From NCBI RefSeq assembly GCF_019042215.1, contig NZ_JAHQCS010000094.1, positions 1-64,000 of the forward strand: a stretch of DNA of 64,000 nucleotides, in the 5' to 3' direction. Origin of the DNA: Evansella tamaricis. GTDB taxonomy: Bacteria; Bacillota; Bacilli; Bacillales; Salisediminibacteriaceae. The translations under genes were made by a program, and so were the position numbers. Position 1 is the first letter of the stretch, and each line of letters starts with the position of its first letter. The notes beneath the pieces are model-generated. The model made no database searches. It was given only the letters and a program-made list of their open reading frames with translations, and was not told the origin of the DNA. This document shows, piece by piece, positions 18,071 to 27,407 of the stretch.

Positions 18071-19510
18071 GTGGAGTCCCAAAACCAAACCTTAAATAAA
18101 CCATTAATATCAGCGTTGCTCCTTGGAGGAACGTTTGTGGCAATCCTTAACCAGACATTAATGATCACAGCGATCCCGCCAATAATGCATGAAATGAATA
18201 TTACACCTAATACAGCCCAATGGCTAACCACCGTCTTTATGTTAGTGAACGGAATTATGATACCTGTTAGTGCTTTTTTTATTGAAAAGTTTACGACAAG
18301 ACAACTCTTTATGGCAGCAATGGGCATTTTTACTCTTGGGACAGTTGTTGGATATATGGCCCCTAATTTTGAAATCTTGTTATTATCACGAATGATTCAA
18401 TCTGCAGGAGCAGGAGTTTTGATTCCTCTGATGCAAACTGTTTTTTTAATGATTTATCCAATTGAAAAACGCGGGGCTGCTATGGGACTGGTAGGATTGG
18501 TTATTTCTTTTGCACCAGCCATTGGTCCTGCTCTCTCCGGATGGATTATTGTCAATTATTCTTGGCGTGCACTATTTGTATTTATATTGCCAATAGCTAT
18601 TTTAACGATCATTATTTCACATTTTAAGTTAGTAAATGTAACAGAACTGAAAAACCCAAAAGTGGATATACCATCCATTATGTTATCTTCCTTTGGTTTC
18701 GGTGGATTATTATACGGGTTTACTGCTGCAGGAAACTATGGATGGGGAAGTTTGATGACAATTACTACATTGGGAATTGGTATAATATCACTTTTCTTAT
18801 TTATTTTCCGTCAACTACATATGGAAAAACCAATGTTAGAGTTTCGTGTATTTAAATACAAAGTGTTTACTATTAGTACTATCATAGGAATGGTTGGTTT
18901 TTTAGGACTTATTGGAATGGAAACTCTTATACCTCTCTACATGCAAAATATGAGGGATTTCACAGCGATGGAGGCAGGATTAGCTTTGTTACCTGGTGCG
19001 CTTGTTTCGGGATTTATGTCACCAATTACTGGACGAATATTTGATAAAATTGGGGCCAAATGGCTATCTATTTGCGGTTTAATCATCATGACATTGTCAA
19101 CGGTTCCTTTTTCACTTTTAGGTTCAAATACATCAATCACCTTTATTACAATTATGTTTGCCATAAGGATGTTTGGATTTTCAATGGTTATGATGCCTGC
19201 TACAACAGCAGGGCTTAATCAACTACCAAAACGGTTAATTCCCCATGGTGCTGCCATGAATAATACAATGCGTCAGGTCGCAGCATCGGTCGGTACAGCC
19301 TTGCTTGTTACAGTGATGACATCAACGGCAATCACCGTATCCGATTCCCCAACAATTTCTGATCCGGATATCTTTGGGGCGAATATCGCATTCTTTGTCA
19401 TTACATTCCTGTCTTTTATTACAATCTTTTTTTCTTTCTATATTACAAAAACCTCTCCAGAAGAGGATATGGAAGAAACAGCATCCCCCTCTAAAGAAAC
19501 GAACGAATAG
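18071..19510 (+). CDS. MFS drug efflux transporter, DHA2 (14-TM) family
   Basis: A 479-residue multidrug/H+ antiporter of the EmrB/QacA/LmrB group, in the membrane. It has motif elements LNQTLMITAIPPIM (helix 1), QWLTTVFMLVNGIMIPVSAF, the loop FTTRQLF, LLSRMIQSAGAGVLIPLMQ, and motif C, GPALSGWIIVNYSWRALF. Fourteen helices are expected. It starts with GTG preceded by GGGGAA. No TetR or MarR regulator is adjacent, so control is not visible. The substrate cannot be told from sequence. Confidence 0.9.
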   Translation: MESQNQTLNKPLISALLLGGTFVAILNQTLMITAIPPIMHEMNITPNTAQWLTTVFMLVNGIMIPVSAFFIEKFTTRQLFMAAMGIFTLGTVVGYMAPNFEILLLSRMIQSAGAGVLIPLMQTVFLMIYPIEKRGAAMGLVGLVISFAPAIGPALSGWIIVNYSWRALFVFILPIAILTIIISHFKLVNVTELKNPKVDIPSIMLSSFGFGGLLYGFTAAGNYGWGSLMTITTLGIGIISLFLFIFRQLHMEKPMLEFRVFKYKVFTISTIIGMVGFLGLIGMETLIPLYMQNMRDFTAMEAGLALLPGALVSGFMSPITGRIFDKIGAKWLSICGLIIMTLSTVPFSLLGSNTSITFITIMFAIRMFGFSMVMMPATTAGLNQLPKRLIPHGAAMNNTMRQVAASVGTALLVTVMTSTAITVSDSPTISDPDIFGANIAFFVITFLSFITIFFSFYITKTSPEEDMEETASPSKETNE

Positions 19511-19599
19511 TATATATGCTGTGGATCATGGAAAACAGGGAAGTCTGTAATGGTTCCGAAATTTAATTTCCCATTAGAATGCGAAGTGTGGTGGTTAAA

Positions 19600-20094
19600 A
19601 TGAAAATTGTTGTTGTGTCTGATACACATATGCCTAATAAAGCAATCCAACTTCCGAACAGGTTAGTTCATGAATTAACAACGGCAGATCAGATTATACA
19701 TGCAGGCGATTGGCAAACAATTGATGTTTATAAAAATCTCGAGCAGTATGCCCCAGTTTCTGGTGTAGCAGGTAATGTGGATGGATCCCAGATAAAAGAA
19801 CTATTCCCAGATAAAACAACAATCTGTGTAAATGGGTTTCAAATAGGTATAGTCCACGGACACGGGATGAAGAAAACGACGGAAAAACGAGCAGAGGAAG
19901 CCTTCGAAACCCCATTGGACTGTATTGTCTTCGGTCATTCTCATATTCCTTATTTGAGATATGCAGGCAAAACATTACTGTTTAATCCAGGTTCAGCAAC
20001 GGATAAACGAAAGTTACCTTTTTACTCCTTTGGTGTTCTTACAGTGACCGAAGAAATTCGTGCAGAACATATTTTTTATAAACAGAAAGAATAA
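19600..20094 (+). CDS. YfcE-like metallophosphoesterase
   Basis: A 164-residue phosphodiesterase of the calcineurin-like YfcE/MJ0936 type. Metal motifs are complete: VVSDTHMP (residue about 6), IHAGDW, AGNVD, VHGHG and VFGHSHIPY. These proteins cleave model phosphodiesters; natural substrates are not settled. The ATG at 19600, with GTGGTGG close upstream, starts the core directly; an in-frame GTG-like extension is unlikely. The downstream DUF6671 gene starts 37 bases after the stop and may be co-transcribed. Confidence 0.88.
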   Translation: MKIVVVSDTHMPNKAIQLPNRLVHELTTADQIIHAGDWQTIDVYKNLEQYAPVSGVAGNVDGSQIKELFPDKTTICVNGFQIGIVHGHGMKKTTEKRAEEAFETPLDCIVFGHSHIPYLRYAGKTLLFNPGSATDKRKLPFYSFGVLTVTEEIRAEHIFYKQKE

Positions 20095-20131
20095 TAAAAT
20101 AATCGATGGTGTAAAGGGAGCGGAAAAAAAG

Positions 20132-21040
20132 TTGGAGAAAGAAATTAAGAAACTCTATGAAGGTTATTCAGCTGTCATAGCCACCATGCACAGGAAGGAG
20201 CAGGTGATCGCCCCAATCTTAAACCGAGAGTTAGGCTTGAAACTTATCCTTCCAGAAGATTTTAATTCCGATATTTTTGGGACATTTACTAGAGAAGTGG
20301 AACGGAAAGGGGATCAGATCGAAGCAGCTAGGCAAAAAATAAAATCAGCGTTCGCTAAAAGTGAATTAACTATTGGAATTGCAAGTGAAGGTTCATTTGG
20401 ACCACATCCAGTCTTTCCATTTTCTGCATTTAATAGGGAACTGGTCCTCTTCTTTGATCAAGAGCAGGATTTGGAAATCGCCGGTTATGTTGCGAATGGG
20501 GATACGAATTTTGCGCAAAAGACTGTTGCCAGTTTGTCAGAGGCAAAAGAGTTTGCTGAATCGGTTGGTTTTCCTGAACACGGAGTGATTGTAAGAGTGA
20601 ATGAAACGGAAACAGATCCAAACGGGATGGTAAAGGGAATAATAGATCCTAAACAATTGGAGTATGTTGTAAACTCTATGTTGGATATGCAGAAGAAAAA
20701 AAACAGTCCCCTGTTTGAGTGGAAGAAGAAAACCATGCCAACTGTCTTTCTGGAAACTGATATGCGAGCGATGTATAACCCAACCAGGATGAAGAATATA
20801 GAGCTTGCTACAATGGACTTAGTATCCAAAATAAAATCCATATGTCCCAAATGTTCATCCCCAGGATATGAGGTTGTGGAGCATAAAAAAGGTCTAAGGT
20901 GTGAATGCTGTGACTTCCCAACCGCCGATATATATGCGCATATCTATGAATGCAAAAAGTGTCGTTATCAAGAGAAAGTGATGTTTCCTTATGGGAAAGA
21001 ACTTGCTGATCCAGCTAAGTGTTATATTTGTAATCCGTAA
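20132..21040 (+). CDS. DUF6671-like protein with zinc-ribbon tail
   Basis: The 302-residue protein starts after a TTG with AAGGGAG eleven bases before it. The N-terminal domain has YSAVIATMHRKEQVIAP and the segment ELTIGIASEGSFGPHP (about 95-115), which I associate with DUF6671. Near 255-302 it carries zinc-binding cysteines: CPKCSSPG, CECCDFP, CKKCRY and CYICNP. This suggests a metal-bound structural tail. The reaction is unknown. A longer frame from 20060 would overlap the upstream gene and has no ribosome site. Confidence 0.68.
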   Translation: MEKEIKKLYEGYSAVIATMHRKEQVIAPILNRELGLKLILPEDFNSDIFGTFTREVERKGDQIEAARQKIKSAFAKSELTIGIASEGSFGPHPVFPFSAFNRELVLFFDQEQDLEIAGYVANGDTNFAQKTVASLSEAKEFAESVGFPEHGVIVRVNETETDPNGMVKGIIDPKQLEYVVNSMLDMQKKKNSPLFEWKKKTMPTVFLETDMRAMYNPTRMKNIELATMDLVSKIKSICPKCSSPGYEVVEHKKGLRCECCDFPTADIYAHIYECKKCRYQEKVMFPYGKELADPAKCYICNP

Positions 21041-21051
21041 GCCTTATTGAT

Positions 21052-21095
21052 TAAACCCGCCCCTGTATCCATACAAATACGTTGAGGCGGGTTTA
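21052..21095. terminator. Hairpin between convergent genes
   Basis: TAAACCCGCC (21052-21061) pairs with GGCGGGTTTA (21086-21095) with a 24-base loop. T-tracts are short on both strands. It lies just past the stop codons of the DUF6671 gene (+) and yfhD (-), so it may serve both. Confidence 0.55.
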
Positions 21096-21104
21096 GAGAA
21101 TGGA

Positions 21105-21284
21105 TTACTTTTTCCTTCTGACTTCCGTTGGACTATACCCCGGTCTTGCCTTTAACTCGTAGAGATCATCCACTTCTTTGGCTAATTCGAGATCTTGATC
21201 ATCAGCAGCAATATCTTTCTGTGGAGTTTGCGGAAGTTTTTGTTTGTTTTTATCTCGAGCTTTTTGCTTATGTGCCCGTCCCAT
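21105..21284 (-). CDS. yfhD: YfhD-family small protein
   Basis: A 59-residue gene on the minus strand, too short to stand out by length. It starts MGRAHKQKARDKNKQKLPQT, the basic opening I know from YfhD-family proteins of Bacillus, and ends with an acidic helix and SPTEVRRKK. AAGGAG lies eleven bases before the ATG. YfhD proteins are linked to spore-forming bacteria, but the function is unknown. The protein has no membrane segment. It converges with the DUF6671 gene at the hairpin at 21052. Confidence 0.72.
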   Translation of the reverse strand: MGRAHKQKARDKNKQKLPQTPQKDIAADDQDLELAKEVDDLYELKARPGYSPTEVRRKK

Positions 21285-21369
21285 CGTTTCATCATCTCCT
21301 TCCCCGTTATTTTCTGTAAAAAAAGTGGCTATATGTAAGTTAACGAAAGGTAAAAAGAGGAATTATGTC

Positions 21370-21429
21370 ATGAAAAGCAACACGCCATTTTTAACATTGG
21401 CTCTGTTTTATTTTATATTTTGTTGTTGA
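21370..21429 (+). CDS. Possible 19-residue hydrophobic peptide
   Basis: A short frame reads MKSNTPFLTLALFYFIFCC, one possible membrane helix. AAGAGG precedes the ATG by about eight bases. It lies in the gap between two minus-strand genes. It may be a real small peptide or chance; nothing else supports it. Confidence 0.2.
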   Translation: MKSNTPFLTLALFYFIFCC

Positions 21430-21485
21430 TTTTCGCTTTAGTACGCTCGTCTAAACGCGAGTAATGATGAGTATACTGCACAGAA

Positions 21486-22211
21486 TTACCATTGAAAAAA
21501 GAATTTTAACGACATGGTGATAGTGGTATAAGATATTACGCCTATAGCGAACGTTGGAAAGTGTGCTTCCCCATCTGGAGGGAGTTCATATTTTAGAACA
21601 TTTAAAATCATTGCCCCTGAGATAAACGCAAAGATTATAGATTGAGTTAACGGTGACAAAGCAACCCTCATTCCCATGATCCACCCAGCAATTATTCCTA
21701 TCACAAGGATATATCTACCAATTTTATTATAAACTTCTCCATACTCTCTCCACATATCATGAGCAATCGCAATAAAATGAAGACCAATGGCTAATCCATA
21801 AAATACCGCTTGCACTCCCATTACATTAGAAGAAACGGTGATATAGGCAACGAGCATATTATATATTGCAAAAAAAACGATCTGCATATAAAAAAGAGTT
21901 GTGTGTTTTTTCCCATCTCCTTCCCTGTCGGCTTTTCGTACCATTTTTTGAATGCCGTAAAACATTAATACTCCTAATAAACCAATAAAATATAATTCTG
22001 ATTCCATGGTTAAATAATCTGTATATTTTTTTACCAAGACCTGCTCCTTATGAAGGGAAGGGAGGACATAAACAAATACATAAGATACTGCTAGACCTCC
22101 TGAGAACGAAAACCATCGCAATCGCTGTATTCGGTTGGATGGTAACACTTCATTTGCAGTCAAATGTATAATGATAAACGCAAATCCCATAATAAATGCA
22201 TCCAGTGACAT
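21486..22211 (-). CDS. Polytopic membrane protein, ZIP-like
   Basis: A 241-residue protein with about eight membrane helices. Features recall the ZIP metal transporter fold: GGLAVSYVFVYVLPSLHKE (about 39-57), GLAIGLHFIAIAHDMWREYG (about 140), then GWIMG and AFISGAMILNVLKYELP. The histidine and glutamate pattern of classical ZIP proteins (HxxxE in helices 4 and 5) is not clear, so substrate is uncertain. TAGGAG lies eight bases before the ATG. The downstream end faces the 21105-21430 region. It could also be an unrelated membrane family. Confidence 0.55.
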   Translation of the reverse strand: MSLDAFIMGFAFIIIHLTANEVLPSNRIQRLRWFSFSGGLAVSYVFVYVLPSLHKEQVLVKKYTDYLTMESELYFIGLLGVLMFYGIQKMVRKADREGDGKKHTTLFYMQIVFFAIYNMLVAYITVSSNVMGVQAVFYGLAIGLHFIAIAHDMWREYGEVYNKIGRYILVIGIIAGWIMGMRVALSPLTQSIIFAFISGAMILNVLKYELPPDGEAHFPTFAIGVISYTTITMSLKFFFQW

Positions 22212-22556
22212 AATTTATACTCCTAACATGATGATTTCACTGTTATCGTGTCCGTTTATGATGGAAGATATCTATAATAAACGATATAGTAAATATAATT
22301 TACAATAATTTTATTATGTTAATTAAATTCGAAAAGAATATATATATATGTCCGATGTACTCCTTTCAAAAACAGACATTTTGTTATATAAATGATGAAA
22401 GTTCTACTTTTTCTCTCATCAACTCTTTTATTTTTCCGGAATATCGAGTATGATACCTTTTATACATTTATTCAAACATTCTGAAAAGAAGGAATGAATC
22501 CTAAAATTATCGAAAATGTATATATAATCACAAAAAGTATAGAAAGAAAAATCAGA

Positions 22557-22579
22557 TTGTGATTAAAATTTCATCACAA
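22557..22579. promoter_or_regulatory. Inverted repeat before ATP-grasp operon
   Basis: TTGTGAT (22557-22563) and ATCACAA (22573-22579) form a perfect inverted repeat just before the ribosome site AAAGGAG. A third copy of ATCACAA lies near 22527. It may be a repressor site or a leader hairpin. Confidence 0.35.
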
Positions 22580-22592
22580 AGGAGCGATTGCA

Positions 22593-24056
22593 ATGTTCAA
22601 GCCATATAAAACGGAACCCTTTTATGATGAAATGCTGAAAAGTAATGGGGGGCCAAGGAAACATTACACTAATTTTCATCAAATATTACAGCAGTTTTCT
22701 GAAGAAGAATTAAAAGAAAAACACGAGACAGCACAACTTTCTTTCTTAAGACAAGGAATTACTTTTACTGTATACAACGAAAATATCAGTACTGAGAGAA
22801 CCATGCCATTTGATTTTATCCCAGTCATTATTCCACCAAGAGATTGGAAGAAAATTGAAAAAGGGATGATTCAAAGAACGGAAGCTTTAAATTTGTTTTT
22901 AGAAGATATTTATCATGAGCAAAATATACTTAGAGATGGAATTATTCCAAGGGAATTGATTGAAGAAAATCCTTATTATTACCATCAACAAATGCAGGGG
23001 ATTAATATTCCGTTAAAAAATCATATTTTCCTTGCCGGAATAGATTTAATCCGTGATGAACAGGGAGAGTATCATGTTTTAGAAGATAATTTACGAAATC
23101 CCTCAGGTATGGCTTACGTTTTTCAAAACCGTTTTGTTATGAGACAAGTTTATCCTGAATTTTTTGAGAATCATTCCATTCATACATTAGAGCATCAAAT
23201 GCCGTATATGCATGATGCCGTATTGTCCCATATCCCACCAAACTCTGAATCAGCAAATTCACCCACAGCTGTTCTATTAACACCGGGAATGTATAATTCT
23301 GCCTATTATGACCATGTCTTTTTAGCACAGCAGATGGGGATTGAATTAGTGGAAGGAAGAGACTTACTTGTAAAGGACAAGCTAGTTTACATGAAAACCA
23401 TTCATGGTTTAAAACGGGTGGAAATCATTTATCGAAGAATTGATGATGATTACTTAGATCCAGTCAGCTTTCGAAAGGATTCTACACTAGGTGTACCGGG
23501 ATTACTGGAAGCATACCAAGAGGGAAATGTGGCGATATTGAATGGTATTGGGAATGGTGTGGCAGATGACAAGGCCATCTATGCCTTCGTACCTGATATT
23601 ATCCGTTATTACTTAAAGGAAGACCCTATTATTTCAAATGTGAAAACCTATCAACTTAGAGAACCTGATCAACGGGAATGGGTTCTAGAACATTTACAAG
23701 AGCTTGTTGTTAAAAATGTAGGGGCATCAGGGGGATACGATATGTTGGTGGGACCACACGCTTCCGAAGAACAAATTGAGTTGTTCAGGAAAAAGATTAT
23801 AGAAGAACCTCACCAATATATTGCACAGCCAACGATAAAGTTATCTCGGGCACCATCATTTCAAAACGCTAGATTTTATCCTTGTCATGTGGATCTTAGG
23901 GTATTTGTCATACGTGGAAGTGAAACACATGTTTTACCAGGTGGACTATCCCGTGTGGCTTTAAAGGAAGGATCCTTAGTCGTGAACTCTTCTCAAGGTG
24001 GCGGAGGCAAGGATACTTGGGTATTAAAAGGAAATGGAAGTGATCCATCATGTTAA
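22593..24056 (+). CDS. Circularly permuted ATP-grasp protein
   Basis: The 487-residue protein belongs to the circularly permuted ATP-grasp family found next to alpha-E genes. Such proteins are predicted to form amide bonds between a carboxylate and an amine or peptide with ATP. Visible motifs are DLIRDEQGEYHVLEDNLRNPSG (metal/ATP residues, about 150), IIYRRIDDDYLDP, VAILNGIGNGVADDK and VVKNVGASGGYDML. The end AFLGG-type loop is VLPGGLSRVALKEGS with SSQGGGGKDTWVL. AAAGGAG precedes the ATG. The stop overlaps the next start by seven bases, so the two are translationally coupled. The product of the reaction is unknown. Confidence 0.88.
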   Translation: MFKPYKTEPFYDEMLKSNGGPRKHYTNFHQILQQFSEEELKEKHETAQLSFLRQGITFTVYNENISTERTMPFDFIPVIIPPRDWKKIEKGMIQRTEALNLFLEDIYHEQNILRDGIIPRELIEENPYYYHQQMQGINIPLKNHIFLAGIDLIRDEQGEYHVLEDNLRNPSGMAYVFQNRFVMRQVYPEFFENHSIHTLEHQMPYMHDAVLSHIPPNSESANSPTAVLLTPGMYNSAYYDHVFLAQQMGIELVEGRDLLVKDKLVYMKTIHGLKRVEIIYRRIDDDYLDPVSFRKDSTLGVPGLLEAYQEGNVAILNGIGNGVADDKAIYAFVPDIIRYYLKEDPIISNVKTYQLREPDQREWVLEHLQELVVKNVGASGGYDMLVGPHASEEQIELFRKKIIEEPHQYIAQPTIKLSRAPSFQNARFYPCHVDLRVFVIRGSETHVLPGGLSRVALKEGSLVVNSSQGGGGKDTWVLKGNGSDPSC

Positions 24057-25027
24057 GCCGTGTGGCAAACTCATTATATTGGATGTCTAGAAATATTGAA
24101 AGAACAGAAAGTAATGCTCGCGTCTTGAGAAACCAACTCATTCAAATTCTTGAGGCATCGGCAGAAGAAACATTGGCACAGCATGATTGGGATATGGTTT
24201 TAGAAATTTGCACATCATTTGAGGAATTAGAGAATATAAAAGAGAATAACAAATTAGAAGAAAGATACATTATCAATTATTTAGCTTGTTCTAAGGAGAA
24301 CCAAAATTCCTTTATGAACTGTATCCATATTGCAAGAGAAAATGCCAAAATTTCACGGGATCATTTACCAGATGATCTTTGGGGTATTTGGAATGACTTC
24401 TACTTATCTGTTGAAGGATTAAGGAAAGGGAGCCTATCTAAAAGGGATATCCATGATTATTTAAACCGCATTAAATTAGCAACCTTAACCGCTCAAGGTG
24501 CCATTGAATCTTCCATGTCCAGGGGGATTGCATATCGTTTCATCAAAATAGGGAAGTGGTTAGAAAGGGCTGAAAAAACTGCTAGAATTTTAAATGTGGT
24601 CTGTAATCATTCTAACGAGGATGGAGAAGAGGTGCATAGGAATAATTATTATAATTGGCGTGCTGCACTCCAAGCGTTAAATGGATATGAGGCGTACTTA
24701 AAATCCCATCCACCGACAATGGATCCAAAACTCATCTTATCATTTCTAATAACGGATGAGTCCTTCCCGAGATCCATACGGTACTGTATTAATCATGTAC
24801 GGGAATCAATATCAGAAATTGAAGGAGGAAAGATTTCCCATTATTCAAAAGAGATTTTTGCTGCTCTGGATGAATTAGGGGAGGAGTTCAACGAAATGAA
24901 AATTAAGGAACTTAACTTGGACGAACTTAGTGATTTCTTGGATTATTTTCAAAATCGTTGTAATGATATTGGCAAAATCTTTTCTGAGACGTATTATTTA
25001 ATAGAACCAATGGAAAGCAAAGAGTAG
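24050..25027 (+). CDS. Alpha-E domain protein
   Basis: A 325-residue all-helical protein of the alpha-E (DUF403) family. It starts MLSRVANSLYWMSRNIERTE, the typical opening, with a second charged motif RGIAYRFIKIGKWLERAEKTAR near 160-182. The conserved Arg/Glu pattern probably binds a ligand with the ATP-grasp partner. It overlaps the ATP-grasp gene by seven bases and is followed by the transglutaminase gene after 34 bases. Its function is unknown beyond this association. Confidence 0.86.
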   Translation: MLSRVANSLYWMSRNIERTESNARVLRNQLIQILEASAEETLAQHDWDMVLEICTSFEELENIKENNKLEERYIINYLACSKENQNSFMNCIHIARENAKISRDHLPDDLWGIWNDFYLSVEGLRKGSLSKRDIHDYLNRIKLATLTAQGAIESSMSRGIAYRFIKIGKWLERAEKTARILNVVCNHSNEDGEEVHRNNYYNWRAALQALNGYEAYLKSHPPTMDPKLILSFLITDESFPRSIRYCINHVRESISEIEGGKISHYSKEIFAALDELGEEFNEMKIKELNLDELSDFLDYFQNRCNDIGKIFSETYYLIEPMESKE

Positions 25028-25061
25028 TATAACTTATTTGCAGATGGAGAGTAGATGATAC

Positions 25062-25907
25062 ATGAAATTTCAAATTGAACATACTAGTTCATTTTTTTAC
25101 GAGACACCGGTAGAACAGAGCATGAATACAGTCAGGTTAAAACCACGAACAGATGAATGTCAACGTCTTATATCATACAGAGCGGAGATTAATCCATCTT
25201 CTTTAACGAAACAACACATTGATATTTGGGGAAATCATGTGGAAGAATTCTATATTCCAGATCAGCATGAACGCCTGGAAGTTAAAACAACGTCCATCGT
25301 TAGTATTCAGCGGAGTCCCTTTATCCATCAAATAATTTACTCACCTGAAATGGATGAAATATTTACATCTACACTGTTTCATGATCATTATTTATCCTAT
25401 TTAAATGTAACGCCTTATACGTATTTAAGTCCAAATCATATTCAAGAAGTAATCGATTGTGTTGGGGATATGACGAATCCCATTTTGTTTGCTCTCAATG
25501 TGATGAAATATTTACATGACACATTTACGTATAAGTCAGGATCTACAAATGTGGATACAGTCGCCCAGGAATCATTTGAGTTAAAAACTGGAGTGTGTCA
25601 GGATATTACGCATATCATGCTTGGCGTTTTACGGGCAAAAAAAATACCGTGTCGATATGTAAGTGGATATTTATATGTTGGTGAAAACTCTGCATTAATT
25701 GGGGATACTGCTACACACGCGTGGGTAGAAGTTATGCTTCCTGGAATTGGATGGGTTGGTTTAGACCCCACAAACAATGTGGAGGCGTTGGAGAATCACA
25801 TTCGAGTTGGCACAGGCAGAGATTATGCGGATGTCAGTCCGTTACAAGGTGTGTACCGTGGCGGAAAGCATCTTCTGGATGTTTCCGTGTCCGTTACGTT
25901 ATTATAA
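25062..25907 (+). CDS. Transglutaminase-like cysteine protein
   Basis: A 281-residue protein with a bacterial transglutaminase N-terminal domain (from MKFQIEHTSSFFYETPVEQS to about residue 85) and a core with catalytic cysteine in KTGVCQDITHIMLGVLRA (about 182), histidine in THAWVEVMLPG (about 222) and aspartate in GLDPTNN. The family includes proteases and amide-forming enzymes. Here it forms one operon with ATP-grasp and alpha-E genes, so it probably cuts or transfers a glutamyl-like product. Translation may start at ATG 25062. The stop codon merges with repeat copy C. Confidence 0.88.
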   Translation: MKFQIEHTSSFFYETPVEQSMNTVRLKPRTDECQRLISYRAEINPSSLTKQHIDIWGNHVEEFYIPDQHERLEVKTTSIVSIQRSPFIHQIIYSPEMDEIFTSTLFHDHYLSYLNVTPYTYLSPNHIQEVIDCVGDMTNPILFALNVMKYLHDTFTYKSGSTNVDTVAQESFELKTGVCQDITHIMLGVLRAKKIPCRYVSGYLYVGENSALIGDTATHAWVEVMLPGIGWVGLDPTNNVEALENHIRVGTGRDYADVSPLQGVYRGGKHLLDVSVSVTLL

Positions 25908-25908
25908 G

Positions 25909-26050
25909 AAAAGCGCAAGCGCCTATGCTCACGAGCGTAGGGCAGTGGAGGAATGACAACAGAAGTCCGCTCTTAGACTTCAGTTGTCACTTCCGAAGTG
26001 CCCCGCAGCGAGTAGTCGCTGGAGCTAGACATTGCCCGAAGGTGCCAAAA
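25909..26050. repeat. Structured intergenic repeat, copy C (with insert)
   Basis: The ends match copy A positions 179-251: AAGAAAAGCG, CTCACGAGCGTAGGGCAGTGGA, then GGAGCTAGACA and TTGCCCGAAGGTGCCAAAACT. Between GTGGA and the GGAGCTAGACA motif about 70 extra bases contain an inverted repeat, TGACAAC with GTTGTCA, enclosing AAGTC with GACTT. The repeat starts directly at the transglutaminase stop codon. Confidence 0.75.
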
Positions 26051-26092
26051 CTTATATATTCTCATCTTTAAACAAATCATCAGTAACAAGAT

Positions 26093-26126
26093 GACCTCTA
26101 CTATTACGATAGAGGTCGTTTTTTTT
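26093..26126 (+). terminator. Terminator of ATP-grasp operon
   Basis: GACCTCTA (26093-26100) pairs perfectly with TAGAGGTC (26110-26117), then GTTTTTTTT. It lies after repeat copy C and likely ends the three-gene operon transcript. Confidence 0.88.
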
Positions 26127-26270
26127 AAAACAAATGTTTAAATATCTCAGATTTTTAAACGAAAACTTTTCTTATATACACATAAACTATTACATTTACA
26201 CAAGTCAAAAATAAAGGTAATCTATTAGATAATACAACACCAAATTTTTTAGGAATAGGAGACTCTAGTC

Positions 26271-27056
26271 ATGATAAAAGCTGTTTTTTTTGATCTGGAT
26301 GATACACTTTTGTGGGATCAAAAGAGTGTAAAAGATGCCTTTGAAGCAACGTGTGAGGTTGCCAAAGTCAGATATGGCATTGATCCTGCTGCCCTCGAAG
26401 AAGCAGTAAGAGAGGAAGCGGGAAAACTATATGCCTCTTATGAAACCTATGAATTCACAAAATTGATCGGGATTAATCCATTTGAAGGATTATGGGGTAA
26501 CTTCCTGGACAATGAGGAGAATTTCCAAAAAATGAAAAAGATTGTACCTACATACCGAAAAGAAGCTTGGACGAGGGGATTAAAAGTATTGGGGATTGAC
26601 GACCCTGTTTTTGGAAAAGAACTAGGGGAACGTTTCCCGCAGGAACGTCGTAATGCCCCACATGTATATGAAGAGTCATTTAAGGTCTTAGATAAATTGA
26701 AGGGAAACTATAAATTACTTCTATTAACCAATGGTTCTCCGGATCTTCAACAAACTAAACTGAAAATTACACCTGAATTAGTTCCTTATTTTGATCAGAT
26801 TGTTATTTCTGGTGCATTCGGACGGGGAAAACCAGACCCGTCTATTTTCGAACATGCATTGTCACTAGTCTCCCTACATAAACATGAAGTGATCATGGTC
26901 GGTGATAATTTGATGACCGATATCCTCGGTGCTTCCCGAGTTGGCATACGATCAGTATGGATTAACCGACATAATAAGGAACGTAATGAGGTGGAACCAA
27001 CTTATGAAATACAGCATCTGGAAGAATTGTTTCCCATTCTGGATTCTTTTCGATAG
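26271..27056 (+). CDS. HAD-family hydrolase
   Basis: A 261-residue cytoplasmic phosphatase of the haloacid dehalogenase superfamily. Motif I is FFDLDDTLL (about residue 6), motif II is LLTNGSPD (about 156), motif III includes the lysine in [10 protein letters not shown], and motif IV is [14 protein letters not shown] helical cap lies between motifs I and II. The B. subtilis protein YsaA has similar size and layout; the substrate is not known. TAGGAG precedes the ATG. The gene stands alone before a long palindrome. Confidence 0.85.
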   Translation: MIKAVFFDLDDTLLWDQKSVKDAFEATCEVAKVRYGIDPAALEEAVREEAGKLYASYETYEFTKLIGINPFEGLWGNFLDNEENFQKMKKIVPTYRKEAWTRGLKVLGIDDPVFGKELGERFPQERRNAPHVYEESFKVLDKLKGNYKLLLLTNGSPDLQQTKLKITPELVPYFDQIVISGAFGRGKPDPSIFEHALSLVSLHKHEVIMVGDNLMTDILGASRVGIRSVWINRHNKERNEVEPTYEIQHLEELFPILDSFR

Positions 27057-27407
27057 TTGTTAATTAGAATTCTGTTTTACATTAGTAGAAAGCTTTCAGC
27101 TAAACTAACGCGATTTTCCTGTTCCATAGTATTATCGCGTTAGTTTCCTACTCTCCTATTCTTTATGGAAATCCGTTCCTTAATGGGTCCTAAGTTTCTA
27201 CTCTCCCTAATTTTCTCCTATCTGACTTTTTGTTAAATATATTATGGAAATCTCCACTTCTATCTTCTTGAAATTCCTCTACTTATATATTCTTCAACTT
27301 CTATAATAAAACTTCTAGGTTTCATTAATACTTTTTTAATAATTTTATAAGTGCAGATTAATTTTTCCCGTTCATAATGCAAGTATAGAAAACGGGGAGG
27401 AATCCAA
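27057..27407. other. Intergenic region with long palindrome
   Basis: AAACTAACGCGAT (27102-27114) pairs perfectly with ATCGCGTTAGTTT (27134-27146), 13 bp with a 19-base loop, followed by a pyrimidine-rich run; it is the probable end of the HAD transcript. Short repeated fragments such as CTACTCTCC and ATGGAAATC follow. No gene was seen. The ABC promoter should be in the right half. Confidence 0.6.
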
